Positions 12,186-19,025 of a stretch of DNA of 35,610 bases are shown here, in pieces. A model generated the notes under the pieces. That model saw only the letters and a program-made list of their open reading frames with translations, was not told the origin of the DNA and searched no databases. Both the position numbers and the translations under genes were made by a program. Position 1 is the stretch's first letter; the number at the start of each line of letters is the position of its first letter. Origin of the DNA: Clostridia bacterium (lineage in GTDB: Bacteria > Bacillota > Clostridia > Christensenellales > Aristaeellaceae); NCBI GenBank assembly GCA_017458865.1, contig JAFSZW010000198.1, forward strand, positions 1 to 35,610, given 5' to 3'.

Positions 12186-12392
12186 ATGTTTAAAATGTAC
12201 AATCCAAAGTATATCGAGAAAGCAGAACATAAGACCGATATTTATCAGGCAGTTATCAGTGCGGGGCGTAGGTTTGGCGCTTCGGATGAGGAAATCGAAA
12301 AAGAACTTGTCGAGAATCACGGTGTGACTGAAATATATGCTGAGAATCTTGTGAAGTGTAAGCGGATAAATGATGTGGTAATGGCAGTCTGA
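12186..12392 (+). CDS. Small hypothetical protein (68 aa)
   Basis: I do not recognise this gene with confidence. The predicted protein (MFKMYNPKYIEKAEHK...) is charged and helical, with no signal peptide or membrane segment. The segment GRRFGASDEEIEKELVENHG resembles, by eye, the C-terminal tail seen in some PD-(D/E)XK nuclease-family transposase (Rpn-like) proteins, so it may be a remnant of one. ATG 12186 is preferred over the upstream ATG 12117 because GGAGG lies 11 nt before it; the internal ATG at 12195 is another option. Base composition is visibly AT-richer than its neighbours, hinting at transfer. The gene sits alone in a gene-poor patch. Confidence 0.45.
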   Translation: MFKMYNPKYIEKAEHKTDIYQAVISAGRRFGASDEEIEKELVENHGVTEIYAENLVKCKRINDVVMAV

Positions 12393-12679
12393 GCAGGTAC
12401 GCTCTAATCCCTATCCCACTAATGTATTGCGGTGAGGATTTCTTTGCTTACAAAGAAGACGAAAAGACTACAGACATCATGATTTTGTGTTGAAAAACCA
12501 TTTTGTTATGCCCTTTTGTCGTTACAGAGTGTCATACTTTGTGAACTTCCAGATGTAGAGGGCGGATGGTGTCATGGGCATTCGAAGGGGCACCAATGAC
12601 GCTTTAGTCAGCACAAAAAACACTAAGACTGGAGACGCGGAGAAGGCCTGGATGCTATAGACGAGGGAAATTGAGACAC
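12393..12679. other. Gene-poor intergenic region
   Basis: No coding frame or RNA family is supported here. A weak inverted repeat with GTCAT and ATGAC arms lies near 12570-12602. Composition is more AT-rich at the left end, like the adjoining small ORF. Confidence 0.4.
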
Positions 12680-12711
12680 AATAAAACAGCCCCTGGCGCT
12701 TCAGGGGCTGT
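12674..12711 (-). terminator. Terminator at the end of the hydrogenase-maturase/transporter operon
   Basis: ACAGCCCCTG (12686-12695) and CAGGGGCTGT (12702-12711) form a 10-bp stem with a 6-nt loop. On the minus strand it is followed by TTTTATTGT. Confidence 0.8.
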
Positions 12712-12732
12712 ATTGTGGAAATATGGCAGGGA

Positions 12733-13662
12733 TCAGTTCATGAAAAGACCGGTAACATCATACGGGGCGTCAATCATTTCGGAACTGGCCATGAAATCGG
12801 CGGTTTTCTGGAAACCGGCGACGTCATCATCGGAAATGTCGAGGGAGAAGTCATAGGCTGCTGCCATTTCGACGACTGCGTCCGTGGTGAGATCGAGGTA
12901 TGATGCTGTCAAAGCGTAGGCAGCATCCGGATCCGCCTCAATAAACTGCATGATTTCTTCCTGCGCCTCAGTGATTTTTGCGATGACATCAGGGTGCTCA
13001 TCTGCGAATTTCTGTGTCACGGCGACTGCGATAATGGCCTTGATCAGCCCTTTGCCGTTGGCGACGAGGTGGTAACCCTGCAAAGATGCGTTGTATGCGG
13101 CAGCGCCGCCAAGCAGTGCGACATCTGCACTTCCGCCGTCAAGCGCGGCCTTGGCATCCGGGATGCCCATGCTGACATACTGGACGTCGTCAATGGTCAT
13201 ATCGGCGGTTTTGAGATAGGCGACCAGCAGCTCATGCAGGTTGGTGCCTGCCGGTCCGGCAATGACCTTGCCTTTCAGGGATTCCGGCGAGGTCAGGCTT
13301 TCATCCTTGCTGTACATGCAGAAGGCCTCGGGCGCACGGCTGTACATGTTTAGAACCTTGATGTCTGCACCGTTGGCTGCGGAAAGGATAATGGAGGTGC
13401 CGCCGACCGCGTACAGCAGCTGGACATCGCCTGAGGCCAGTGCCTGGGTCTGATCCGCACCGGAGGTGATTTCGGCGTAGTCAACCGGAATGCCGAGCAC
13501 CTTTGCAAAGATGCCGTTTTCCTTTTCGACGATGCTGGGGACGTTGAGCGGGGAGGTGACGTAGGTGACGGTCAGGTGGTCAATGGACAGACCCTCTGCG
13601 AAGGCGCCGGAAAGGCAAAGAACGAGGATCAGAGAAATAAACAGAAACAGACTTTTTTTCAT
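12733..13662 (-). CDS. ABC transporter substrate-binding protein, NMT1/SsuA-like
   Basis: This is the extracytoplasmic binding protein of the adjoining transporter. Residues 1 to about 22 form a signal peptide (MKKSLFLFISLILVLCLSGAFA). There is no good lipobox: the only Cys is preceded by L, not G, A or S, so it may be released rather than anchored, unusual for a Gram-positive binding protein. The mature part (about 287 residues) has the periplasmic-binding-protein type 2 fold pattern (LKGKVIAGPAGTN, DVQLLYAVGG, ADVALLGG) of the nitrate/sulfonate/taurine and pyrimidine-precursor uptake group. The ligand cannot be deduced. GGAGG lies 6 nt before the start. The gene follows the ATPase gene by 98 nt, including a GC-rich hairpin. 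Confidence 0.9.
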   Translation of the reverse strand: MKKSLFLFISLILVLCLSGAFAEGLSIDHLTVTYVTSPLNVPSIVEKENGIFAKVLGIPVDYAEITSGADQTQALASGDVQLLYAVGGTSIILSAANGADIKVLNMYSRAPEAFCMYSKDESLTSPESLKGKVIAGPAGTNLHELLVAYLKTADMTIDDVQYVSMGIPDAKAALDGGSADVALLGGAAAYNASLQGYHLVANGKGLIKAIIAVAVTQKFADEHPDVIAKITEAQEEIMQFIEADPDAAYALTASYLDLTTDAVVEMAAAYDFSLDISDDDVAGFQKTADFMASSEMIDAPYDVTGLFMN

Positions 13663-13698
13663 GGGTTGCCTCCAAATACAATAATTGAAATCTATTCG

Positions 13699-13722
13699 CC
13701 GGCCTATCCGGCAAAGGCCGGA
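13699..13722 (-). repeat. GC-rich intercistronic hairpin before the binding-protein gene
   Basis: TCCGGC and GCCGGA (13707-13722, 4-nt loop) form a compact stem; CCGGCC (13699-13704) and GGCCGG (13716-13721) are an alternative pairing. No T-run follows. Such elements often stabilise or limit flanking segments of a polycistronic mRNA, which would allow a different level of binding protein than of membrane components. Confidence 0.5.
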
Positions 13723-13760
13723 ATGGCCAGGCAGATCAACCGCCGCAGGGGCGGATGAGG

Positions 13761-14474
13761 TCAGGTTGCATTTTCCAGGTCGGCGACGATCCGGCGTTTG
13801 AGCGAGATCATCTCATCTGTCAGAAGGTGGCGGGGATGGGATACGGAAATCGCGTATTCCGCGGAGATGACGCCGCCTGAAATCAGGACGATGGTATCGG
13901 CGAGGGTCAGCGCCTCGTCAATGGAATGGGTAACAAACAGGATGCTGGCATGGGTTTTGCTGCGAATATCAAGCAGTGCCCGCTGCATATCCTCCCGGGT
14001 GAAATGATCCAGTGCAGCAAACGGTTCGTCCATCATAATGAACGAGGGGTGATAGATGAGGGCGCGGGCCAGTGCTGCGCGCTGCTGCATGCCGCCGGAC
14101 AACTGGTGCGGATAAGCCCGCTCAAAGCCGGACAGTCCGACAGTCTCGAGAATCCACTGTGTTTCCTCGGGGGAGATGTCGCGACGGCTGAGGCTGAACT
14201 GGATGTTGTCCCGGACGCAGAGCCAGGGCATGAGGCGGGGCTCCTGGAAGACAAAGGCTGTCTTTGGTGTGCTGTCAAACCGGATGGTTCCTGAATCCGG
14301 CTGTTCAAGCCCCGCAATGAGACGGAGCAGGGTGGTTTTGCCGCATCCGCTCTTGCCGAGCACAACGGTGATGCCGTCCTCTCTGAGAGAAAGGTGGATG
14401 CCGTTTAGCACAGGCAGGTGACGCCCGTCGACGGTATACGATTTATGGAGGTCGCGTATTTCAATCCCAGCCAT
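13761..14474 (-). CDS. ABC transporter ATPase, SsuB/TauB-like
   Basis: The cytoplasmic ATP-binding subunit of the importer. It shows Walker A (VLGKSGCGKTTLLRLIAG), the Q-loop region (FVFQEPRLMPW), the signature LSGGMQQRAALARAL, Walker B (FIMMDEPFAALD) and the switch His (FVTHSIDEAL), so it should be active. The length of 237 residues is usual for this family. The ATG at 14474 is chosen because AGGAGG lies 8 nt upstream; a TTG seven codons earlier is less likely. The start overlaps the end of the permease gene by 14 nt, which suggests translational coupling. Confidence 0.93.
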   Translation of the reverse strand: MAGIEIRDLHKSYTVDGRHLPVLNGIHLSLREDGITVVLGKSGCGKTTLLRLIAGLEQPDSGTIRFDSTPKTAFVFQEPRLMPWLCVRDNIQFSLSRRDISPEETQWILETVGLSGFERAYPHQLSGGMQQRAALARALIYHPSFIMMDEPFAALDHFTREDMQRALLDIRSKTHASILFVTHSIDEALTLADTIVLISGGVISAEYAISVSHPRHLLTDEMISLKRRIVADLENAT

Positions 14475-15243
14475 GCTGTGCCCTCCTGCCTGCAAGGCGG
14501 TTGATGAGCAGTCCCAGGAGCCAGTCCGTGATGAGACCGGTCAGCCCGATGATCAGGATGCCGACGATGACCTTGTCGGTCCGTGACATCTGCTGAGCAA
14601 AGAGGATCATGTGCCCGAGACCGGTTGATGCGGCAACCATCTCCGCCCCGATAATTGCCCGCCATGCATAGCCGAGGCTGGTACGCATGCCGAGCAGGAT
14701 GTCCGGCAGGGCGGAGGGCAGAATGACGCGAAGGAATGTCCTCGCCCAGGTGTAGTGAAAGACGCGCGCCACTTCAAGGAGTTTTGGGTCGTAACTGGTA
14801 AAGCCTTTGACAATAGCCAGATACATGGGAAAGAAGGCCGCGAGCACGATGATGACTGTCTTGGTTGTTTCTCCTATGCCGCACCACAGGATGAGCAGGG
14901 GGATCATGGAGATCGGGGGAACATTCCTGAAAAACTGGACAAATGGTGCCAGATAGGGATCGGATGCCGGCAGGGCGATGCGCAGCAGTGCCAGGAGGAA
15001 GGCAAGCGCAAAAGCGATGCTGAATCCGCGCAGGACGCGGCTGAAACTGACCAGAATATCCCTTGAAATCTCGCCTGAGGCGGCCATTTTCATGAAGGTG
15101 CTGCCGACTTTCTGAGGAGAGGGAAGGACATAGCTGCTGATGTGACCAATGCTGCAGGCCAGATGCCAGACAAGCAGGACGACGGCGATACCGGCCAGCG
15201 GCGGCAGTGTGCGCGCAAGGCGTTTTCCAGGTGTTTTATGCAT
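14461..15243 (-). CDS. ABC transporter permease, SsuC/TauC-like
   Basis: This is the membrane subunit of the importer, with about six hydrophobic segments beginning at LAGIAVVLLVWHLACSIG. The loop contacting the ATPase is the EAA-type segment around LLEVARVFHYTWARTFLRVILPSALPDIL. The length is 260 residues. The ATG at 15243 is chosen because AGGAGG lies 7 nt before it; the frame extends 16 codons further upstream but without such support. The first 8 nt overlap the stop of hydE, so the transporter is translated as part of the hydrogenase-maturase operon. The substrate is unknown. Confidence 0.92.
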   Translation of the reverse strand: MHKTPGKRLARTLPPLAGIAVVLLVWHLACSIGHISSYVLPSPQKVGSTFMKMAASGEISRDILVSFSRVLRGFSIAFALAFLLALLRIALPASDPYLAPFVQFFRNVPPISMIPLLILWCGIGETTKTVIIVLAAFFPMYLAIVKGFTSYDPKLLEVARVFHYTWARTFLRVILPSALPDILLGMRTSLGYAWRAIIGAEMVAASTGLGHMILFAQQMSRTDKVIVGILIIGLTGLITDWLLGLLINRLAGRRAQHGWD

Positions 15244-16297
15244 CTGCTGCCCTCCTGACGTCGCCGCGGCTGCTGACGATCTCGCAGCCAATAGACCGCA
15301 TTCTCTGTCTCAGTTCATCCACGTGCTGGGCGGATTCTGCACCGGTATTCAGCTTGTTGTTGTAGAGCTCGTACTTTTTGCGGGCATCTGCCGGTGAGAG
15401 GTTCGGCATGACAACATTGGCGCCTGCCAGAATGCCAAGCTCACGTCCCTCCGGATGAAGGGTGCCCAGTGCGGTGGTGGCCGGGAGCAGGACTGTCGGA
15501 TGCATGAGCCGGATAATGGACAGGAGATAGCAGGTGAGCGTGACACTGCCGGCACTGAAGTCCCGGAACGGGGTGTCATGATGCGGGATGAATGGGCCTA
15601 TACCGCACATGTCCGGTTTGAACTGCTCAATGAATTTGAGGTCTTTTGCGAGCATGGCGGAGGTCTGCCACGGCGAACCAACCATGAACCCGCAGCCAAC
15701 CTGGTAACCGGTTTCCCTGAGGGATACGAGGCAGTTCATTCGGTTGCTATAGGACATGGCGGCAGGGTGCAGCATTTTGTAATGCGCCTCGTCGGCTGTT
15801 TCATGCCGGAGGAGATATCGGTCTGCGCCTGCATCGCGGAGGCGCCTGAAACTATCGCTGCCGCGCTCACCGAGGGAGAGTGTTACGGCACAGTCGGGAT
15901 GAGCGGCCTTGATCGAGGCAATCAGCCCGGCGAGGAGGTCATCCGTATAGTAGCTGTCCTCGCCGCCCTGCAGGACGAATGTCCGGAAACCGAGCGGGTA
16001 TCCCGTCTCAACGCAGGCGAGGATTTCCTCCGGGGTCAGCCGATACCGCGTGCATTTGGCATTGCTCCGGCGAATGCCGCAGTACAGGCAGTCATTCCGG
16101 CAGATGTTGCTTATCTCTATGAGGCCGCGGATAAAGATTTCATTGCCATAGATCCGCTGCCGGACATCTGTGGCAAGCGTTGCGAGCTGCTGCGCAGCCT
16201 CGGGCGTATATCCGTCCAGCAGCGCATTGTATTCGGTCTCAGTCAGGCAGCGGGTTTTGGCCAGTTTGTCGATCAGGTTGCTGATTCTGAGGTCCAT
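15236..16297 (-). CDS. hydE: [FeFe]-hydrogenase H-cluster radical SAM maturase HydE
   Basis: HydE is a radical SAM enzyme that acts after HydG in building the di-iron part of the H-cluster. The 4Fe-4S/SAM motif is C66-x3-C70-x2-C73 in ISNICRNDCLYCGIRRSN, the typical HydE form, and RTFVLQGGED follows as the SAM-binding region. The length of 353 residues is normal. The second, non-essential C-terminal cluster motif of the Thermotoga enzyme is not apparent. It starts 1 nt after the hydF stop, with GGAGG 7 nt upstream, and its stop overlaps the permease start. HydG and the hydrogenase itself are not in the window. Confidence 0.95.
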   Translation of the reverse strand: MDLRISNLIDKLAKTRCLTETEYNALLDGYTPEAAQQLATLATDVRQRIYGNEIFIRGLIEISNICRNDCLYCGIRRSNAKCTRYRLTPEEILACVETGYPLGFRTFVLQGGEDSYYTDDLLAGLIASIKAAHPDCAVTLSLGERGSDSFRRLRDAGADRYLLRHETADEAHYKMLHPAAMSYSNRMNCLVSLRETGYQVGCGFMVGSPWQTSAMLAKDLKFIEQFKPDMCGIGPFIPHHDTPFRDFSAGSVTLTCYLLSIIRLMHPTVLLPATTALGTLHPEGRELGILAGANVVMPNLSPADARKKYELYNNKLNTGAESAQHVDELRQRMRSIGCEIVSSRGDVRRAADA

Positions 16298-16298
16298 C

Positions 16299-17507
16299 TC
16301 AGGCCTCCGGAACGATCAGACGGTGAAGCTCCGGGAAGGGGCGCAGACTGCGCTCGAGCGTGCCGGTCATCCGGGCGATAGCTGTTCCGTAATTCGTGAA
16401 AGGAACACCCTGAGATGAGGCCTCGAGCATGCGTTCCTGAACCTCGCGCTCGGTGATCATGCAGCCGCCGCAATGAATGACCAGCGCATACCGCCTGAGA
16501 TTCTTGGGAAAATCGTGTCCGCTGCAGGTAATGATGCTGAGATAATGCCCGGCGTGTTTCCGCAGCCAGCCAGGGATTTTCACTGTACCGATATCACCGC
16601 ACTGCCGGTGATGGGTGCACCCTTCTGCGAGGAGGACGGTATCCCCTGGTTTCAGATGGTCCAGTGCGGCGACGCCGCGCACAGCAGTCTCAAGGAATCC
16701 CTTGTAGCGGGCCATGAGAATAGAAAAGGAGGTGAGAGGAATATCGTCGGGTACGGTTTCGGCAACGACACGGAAGGCCTGGCTGTCGGTAATGACGATA
16801 TCAGGGGGAGCCGTCAGGGAATCAAGGGCACAGGCGAGTTCTGTTTCGCGGACGACCAGTGCACCCATGCCGTGATCGAGCAGGTCCCGCAGAACGAGCT
16901 GCTGAGGCAGGATGAGCCGTCCCTTTGGTGCAGCTGAGTCGATGGGACAGACCAGTACAGCCAGCTTGCCGGGCCTGACCAGATCACAGGCAATGGGCTT
17001 TTCTGCCTGCCGGGGCATGAGACGGGCCAGGCGTTCCCTGAGCGCATGGATGCCGGCATTTGTCTGCGCACTCACATAGCAGGTGTCCGCTGTATCTGCT
17101 GGAACGGCCTCGAGAAGGTCGCATTTGGTAAAAACGGTCAGATGAGGGAGCGCCTTGGTCTCAAAAGTGCGCAACATCTCATGGTCATCCTCGGTAAGCC
17201 CTTCTGTCGCATCTGCAACGAGGACGGCGATATCGGTCCTTGTGAGGGACTGCTGCATCTTCTCAACACGGAGTGCGCCGATCTCGCCGACATCATCAAA
17301 ACCGGGGGTGTCAATGATGACGATGGGGCCAAGGGGCAGGAGCTCCATGGTTTTGATGACCGGATCCGTTGTGGTGCCTTTCACTTCTGAAACGACAGAA
17401 AGGGCCTGGCCGGTGATGGCATTCACCAGACTGGATTTGCCGGCGTTTCGCCGGCCGAAAAAGCCAATGTGGACCCGTTCGGCAGCGGGTGTGTTCTGTA
17501 AACTCAT
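16299..17507 (-). CDS. hydF: [FeFe]-hydrogenase H-cluster maturation GTPase HydF
   Basis: HydF is the scaffold that receives the 2Fe subcluster and delivers it to HydA. The N-terminal GTPase domain has the P-loop GRRNAGKS (18-25), the switch Thr in KGTTTDP (44-49), DTPG (66-69) and TKCD (127-130). The C-terminal cluster-binding part has C297-x-H299 and, 45 residues on, HCGGC with C346 and C349, the expected FeS ligands. The length of 402 residues is typical. The ATG follows CCGGAGG at 7 nt. A terminator hairpin with a T7 lies just before this ribosome binding site, so hydF and the genes below it may be expressed less than the regulator gene above, or conditionally. Confidence 0.96.
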   Translation of the reverse strand: MSLQNTPAAERVHIGFFGRRNAGKSSLVNAITGQALSVVSEVKGTTTDPVIKTMELLPLGPIVIIDTPGFDDVGEIGALRVEKMQQSLTRTDIAVLVADATEGLTEDDHEMLRTFETKALPHLTVFTKCDLLEAVPADTADTCYVSAQTNAGIHALRERLARLMPRQAEKPIACDLVRPGKLAVLVCPIDSAAPKGRLILPQQLVLRDLLDHGMGALVVRETELACALDSLTAPPDIVITDSQAFRVVAETVPDDIPLTSFSILMARYKGFLETAVRGVAALDHLKPGDTVLLAEGCTHHRQCGDIGTVKIPGWLRKHAGHYLSIITCSGHDFPKNLRRYALVIHCGGCMITEREVQERMLEASSQGVPFTNYGTAIARMTGTLERSLRPFPELHRLIVPEA

Positions 17508-17574
17508 GTTTTGCCTCCGGATAAAAAAACGCCGTACCCCAAAACAGGATACGGCGGCATATGTCGCAGTACAT
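17311..17574 (-). other. Candidate short overlapping ORF/leader frame spanning the hydF attenuator
   Basis: A frame starting with MYCDICRRILFWGTAFFY lies behind AGGTG and runs straight through the terminator hairpin and into hydF in a different phase. Only the first 20-25 codons (17574 to about 17500), before hydF begins, are of interest; the rest looks like a shadow of hydF. The C-x2-C pair and the position suggest a leader peptide whose translation could disrupt the terminator, but this is inference. It may equally be a chance frame. Confidence 0.3.
17523..17556 (-). terminator. Intrinsic terminator/attenuator between the TM1266-like gene and hydF
   Basis: CGCCGTA and TACGGCG (17530-17536, 17550-17556) pair, extended by three inner pairs, with a loop of about 7 nt, and seven T residues follow on the minus strand. 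The T-run ends about 15 nt before the hydF start codon. Confidence 0.8.
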
Positions 17575-17669
17575 CTTGTCTTTCACCTCAAGTTATCGTT
17601 TCGGTGTCAGGGGATGTTTGAAAAGAATATTCAGTTGTTGAATGGTTTCAGTGTATTCGCGCGGACGGC

Positions 17670-17915
17670 TCAGACATTGGAGAAGGCGGCTTTTGCGGTG
17701 ATCCCGTCAAAGCGGCCCAGCGCACCGGTCAGCCCGTTGATCTTGTTCAGCGGTGCGTCCATCACGATGCAGATGATGTTTACGCCGCGCGTGCGGTAGG
17801 GGATGCCAAGACGGCCAACAATGAAGTCGGCATACTCGTGCAGCAGGTCATTCAGTGCCGGCGTTTGTTCCGGATTCTCAACAATAATGCTGATCACAGC
17901 GACTCTTGTTTCCAT
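17670..17915 (-). CDS. TM1266-like iron-only hydrogenase system putative regulator
   Basis: This 81-residue protein matches the small ACT-like/ferredoxin-fold family found with [FeFe]-hydrogenase genes (METRVAVISIIVE at the start; RGVNIICIVMDAPLNKINGLTGALGRFDGITAKAAFSNV at the end). Members are named as putative regulators of the hydrogenase system; the molecular role is not established. The ATG at 17915 is chosen because GAGGTG lies about 6 nt upstream; a GTG three codons earlier overlaps that site. It is the first gene of the operon, directly behind a strong promoter, and is separated from hydF by about 160 nt containing the attenuator. Confidence 0.88.
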   Translation of the reverse strand: METRVAVISIIVENPEQTPALNDLLHEYADFIVGRLGIPYRTRGVNIICIVMDAPLNKINGLTGALGRFDGITAKAAFSNV

Positions 17916-17936
17916 GTCTTTCACCTCACGGCGCGT

Positions 17937-17965
17937 ATTATAACGGCTTTCCGGTTAAAAATCAA
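17937..17965 (-). promoter_or_regulatory. Promoter of the hydrogenase-maturase operon (TTGATT-17-TATAAT)
   Basis: A consensus -10 box and a near-consensus -35 box are 17 bp apart, about 22 bp before the TM1266-like start codon, so the leader is very short. Confidence 0.8.
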
Positions 17966-18023
17966 TCACGAATTCCGTTGCCGATATCGACCGGTGGTTT
18001 ACACCTGGGGCGTCTGCCGGCAG

Positions 18024-18911
18024 CTACGCGTTTAGTTGACAGACGGTCTCGCCTTCGATAAGATCTACCGGGAAGATACTGGGCATGCGGGGAAAAGTAT
18101 CCGGATGTTCAATCAGGGCAGTCAGCCGCTCCGCGGCGACCCTTCCCATGCGCTCACTGCTCTGACGGATTGTCGTCAGTCTGGGACTGAGCGCCTGGGT
18201 CAGCGGCAGACCGTCATAGCCGGCAAAGGAGATGTCCTCAGGGATCCGCAGCCCAAGTTCTCTGGCAGCATCCTGGGCACCGAGATAGGTCATATCATCC
18301 GGCAGCAGGATGCAGGTTGGCGGCTCAGGCAGTTTCAGGAGTTCCAGGACATGATCCCGCGTCAATGGAATGTCATGATACCGGCTCTCACGCAGATAGC
18401 AGTCGGGGACGGGAAGGTTGTGGAAAGCCATGGTATTTTTGAACTGACTGATGCGCGTACGGGTCACGATGGAATTGTTGTGGCCATGGATAATGGCAAT
18501 CCGCCGATGGCCTCTGCCGATTGCATACTGCACCAGCACCCGAATGCCGTTCTCATTGTCAGAAAGGACGGCAGTCACGCGCTTGTAGACGTGGTCCATG
18601 GTTATGCAGGGAATGCCGCTGGTGACCAGTTCTTTGGCCCTGGCATCCTGAAAATCAATGCAGACCATGAAAACGCCGTCTACACCGCATTTGAGGCAAT
18701 GCTCTGAGAGCGGGCCGCTGATCTTGTGGTTGATGAACGTGATGTCATAACCACGGTCCTCCGCAGCTTCCTTAAATGCGTTGATGGCCAGGATAAAGAA
18801 TGGATGTGTCAGGCATTTTCCGCTTTCCTCATGAAACAGGATCCCCAGATTGTGATGGAGCACCGGAGTGGAGCAGCTTTCAGAAGTCAGATCCCTGGCT
18901 TTTTCAGTCAT
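18024..18911 (-). CDS. LacI/PurR-type sugar-binding-domain protein lacking the DNA-binding domain
   Basis: The 295-residue protein matches the effector-binding (periplasmic-binding-like) part of LacI-family repressors: LGILFHEESG, FINHKISG, GVDGVFMVCIDF, DNENGIRVLVQYAIGRGHRRIAIIHG, the LLPDDMTYLGAQDAARELGLRIPEDISFAGYDG block and LTTIRQSSERMG near the C-terminus. LacI proteins normally begin with a helix-turn-helix of about 50 residues; here only about 20 unrelated residues precede the sensor domain, and no HTH is found in the 100 bp upstream. The ATG at 18911 has GGAGG 8 nt before it, so translation seems normal. It may be a decayed regulator, a ligand-binding partner protein, or act through another DNA-binding protein. 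The effector is probably a sugar or nucleoside, but not identifiable. Confidence 0.8.
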   Translation of the reverse strand: MTEKARDLTSESCSTPVLHHNLGILFHEESGKCLTHPFFILAINAFKEAAEDRGYDITFINHKISGPLSEHCLKCGVDGVFMVCIDFQDARAKELVTSGIPCITMDHVYKRVTAVLSDNENGIRVLVQYAIGRGHRRIAIIHGHNNSIVTRTRISQFKNTMAFHNLPVPDCYLRESRYHDIPLTRDHVLELLKLPEPPTCILLPDDMTYLGAQDAARELGLRIPEDISFAGYDGLPLTQALSPRLTTIRQSSERMGRVAAERLTALIEHPDTFPRMPSIFPVDLIEGETVCQLNA

Positions 18912-19025
18912 GACAGATACCTCCATTCAGTAAAGTCTTTGGGACAGTGGGACGCAAAGCAGATGATTTATGCCGGGAATGGCCGCTCTGCCCGTCAGGC
19001 GGCCAGAAACAGGTCAGACGGGGGA

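Noticed and set aside
18929..18957. TTGCGT-17-TTTACT as a promoter of the LacI-like gene
   Set aside because: The predicted start would fall on the gene's ribosome binding site, so it cannot drive it properly.
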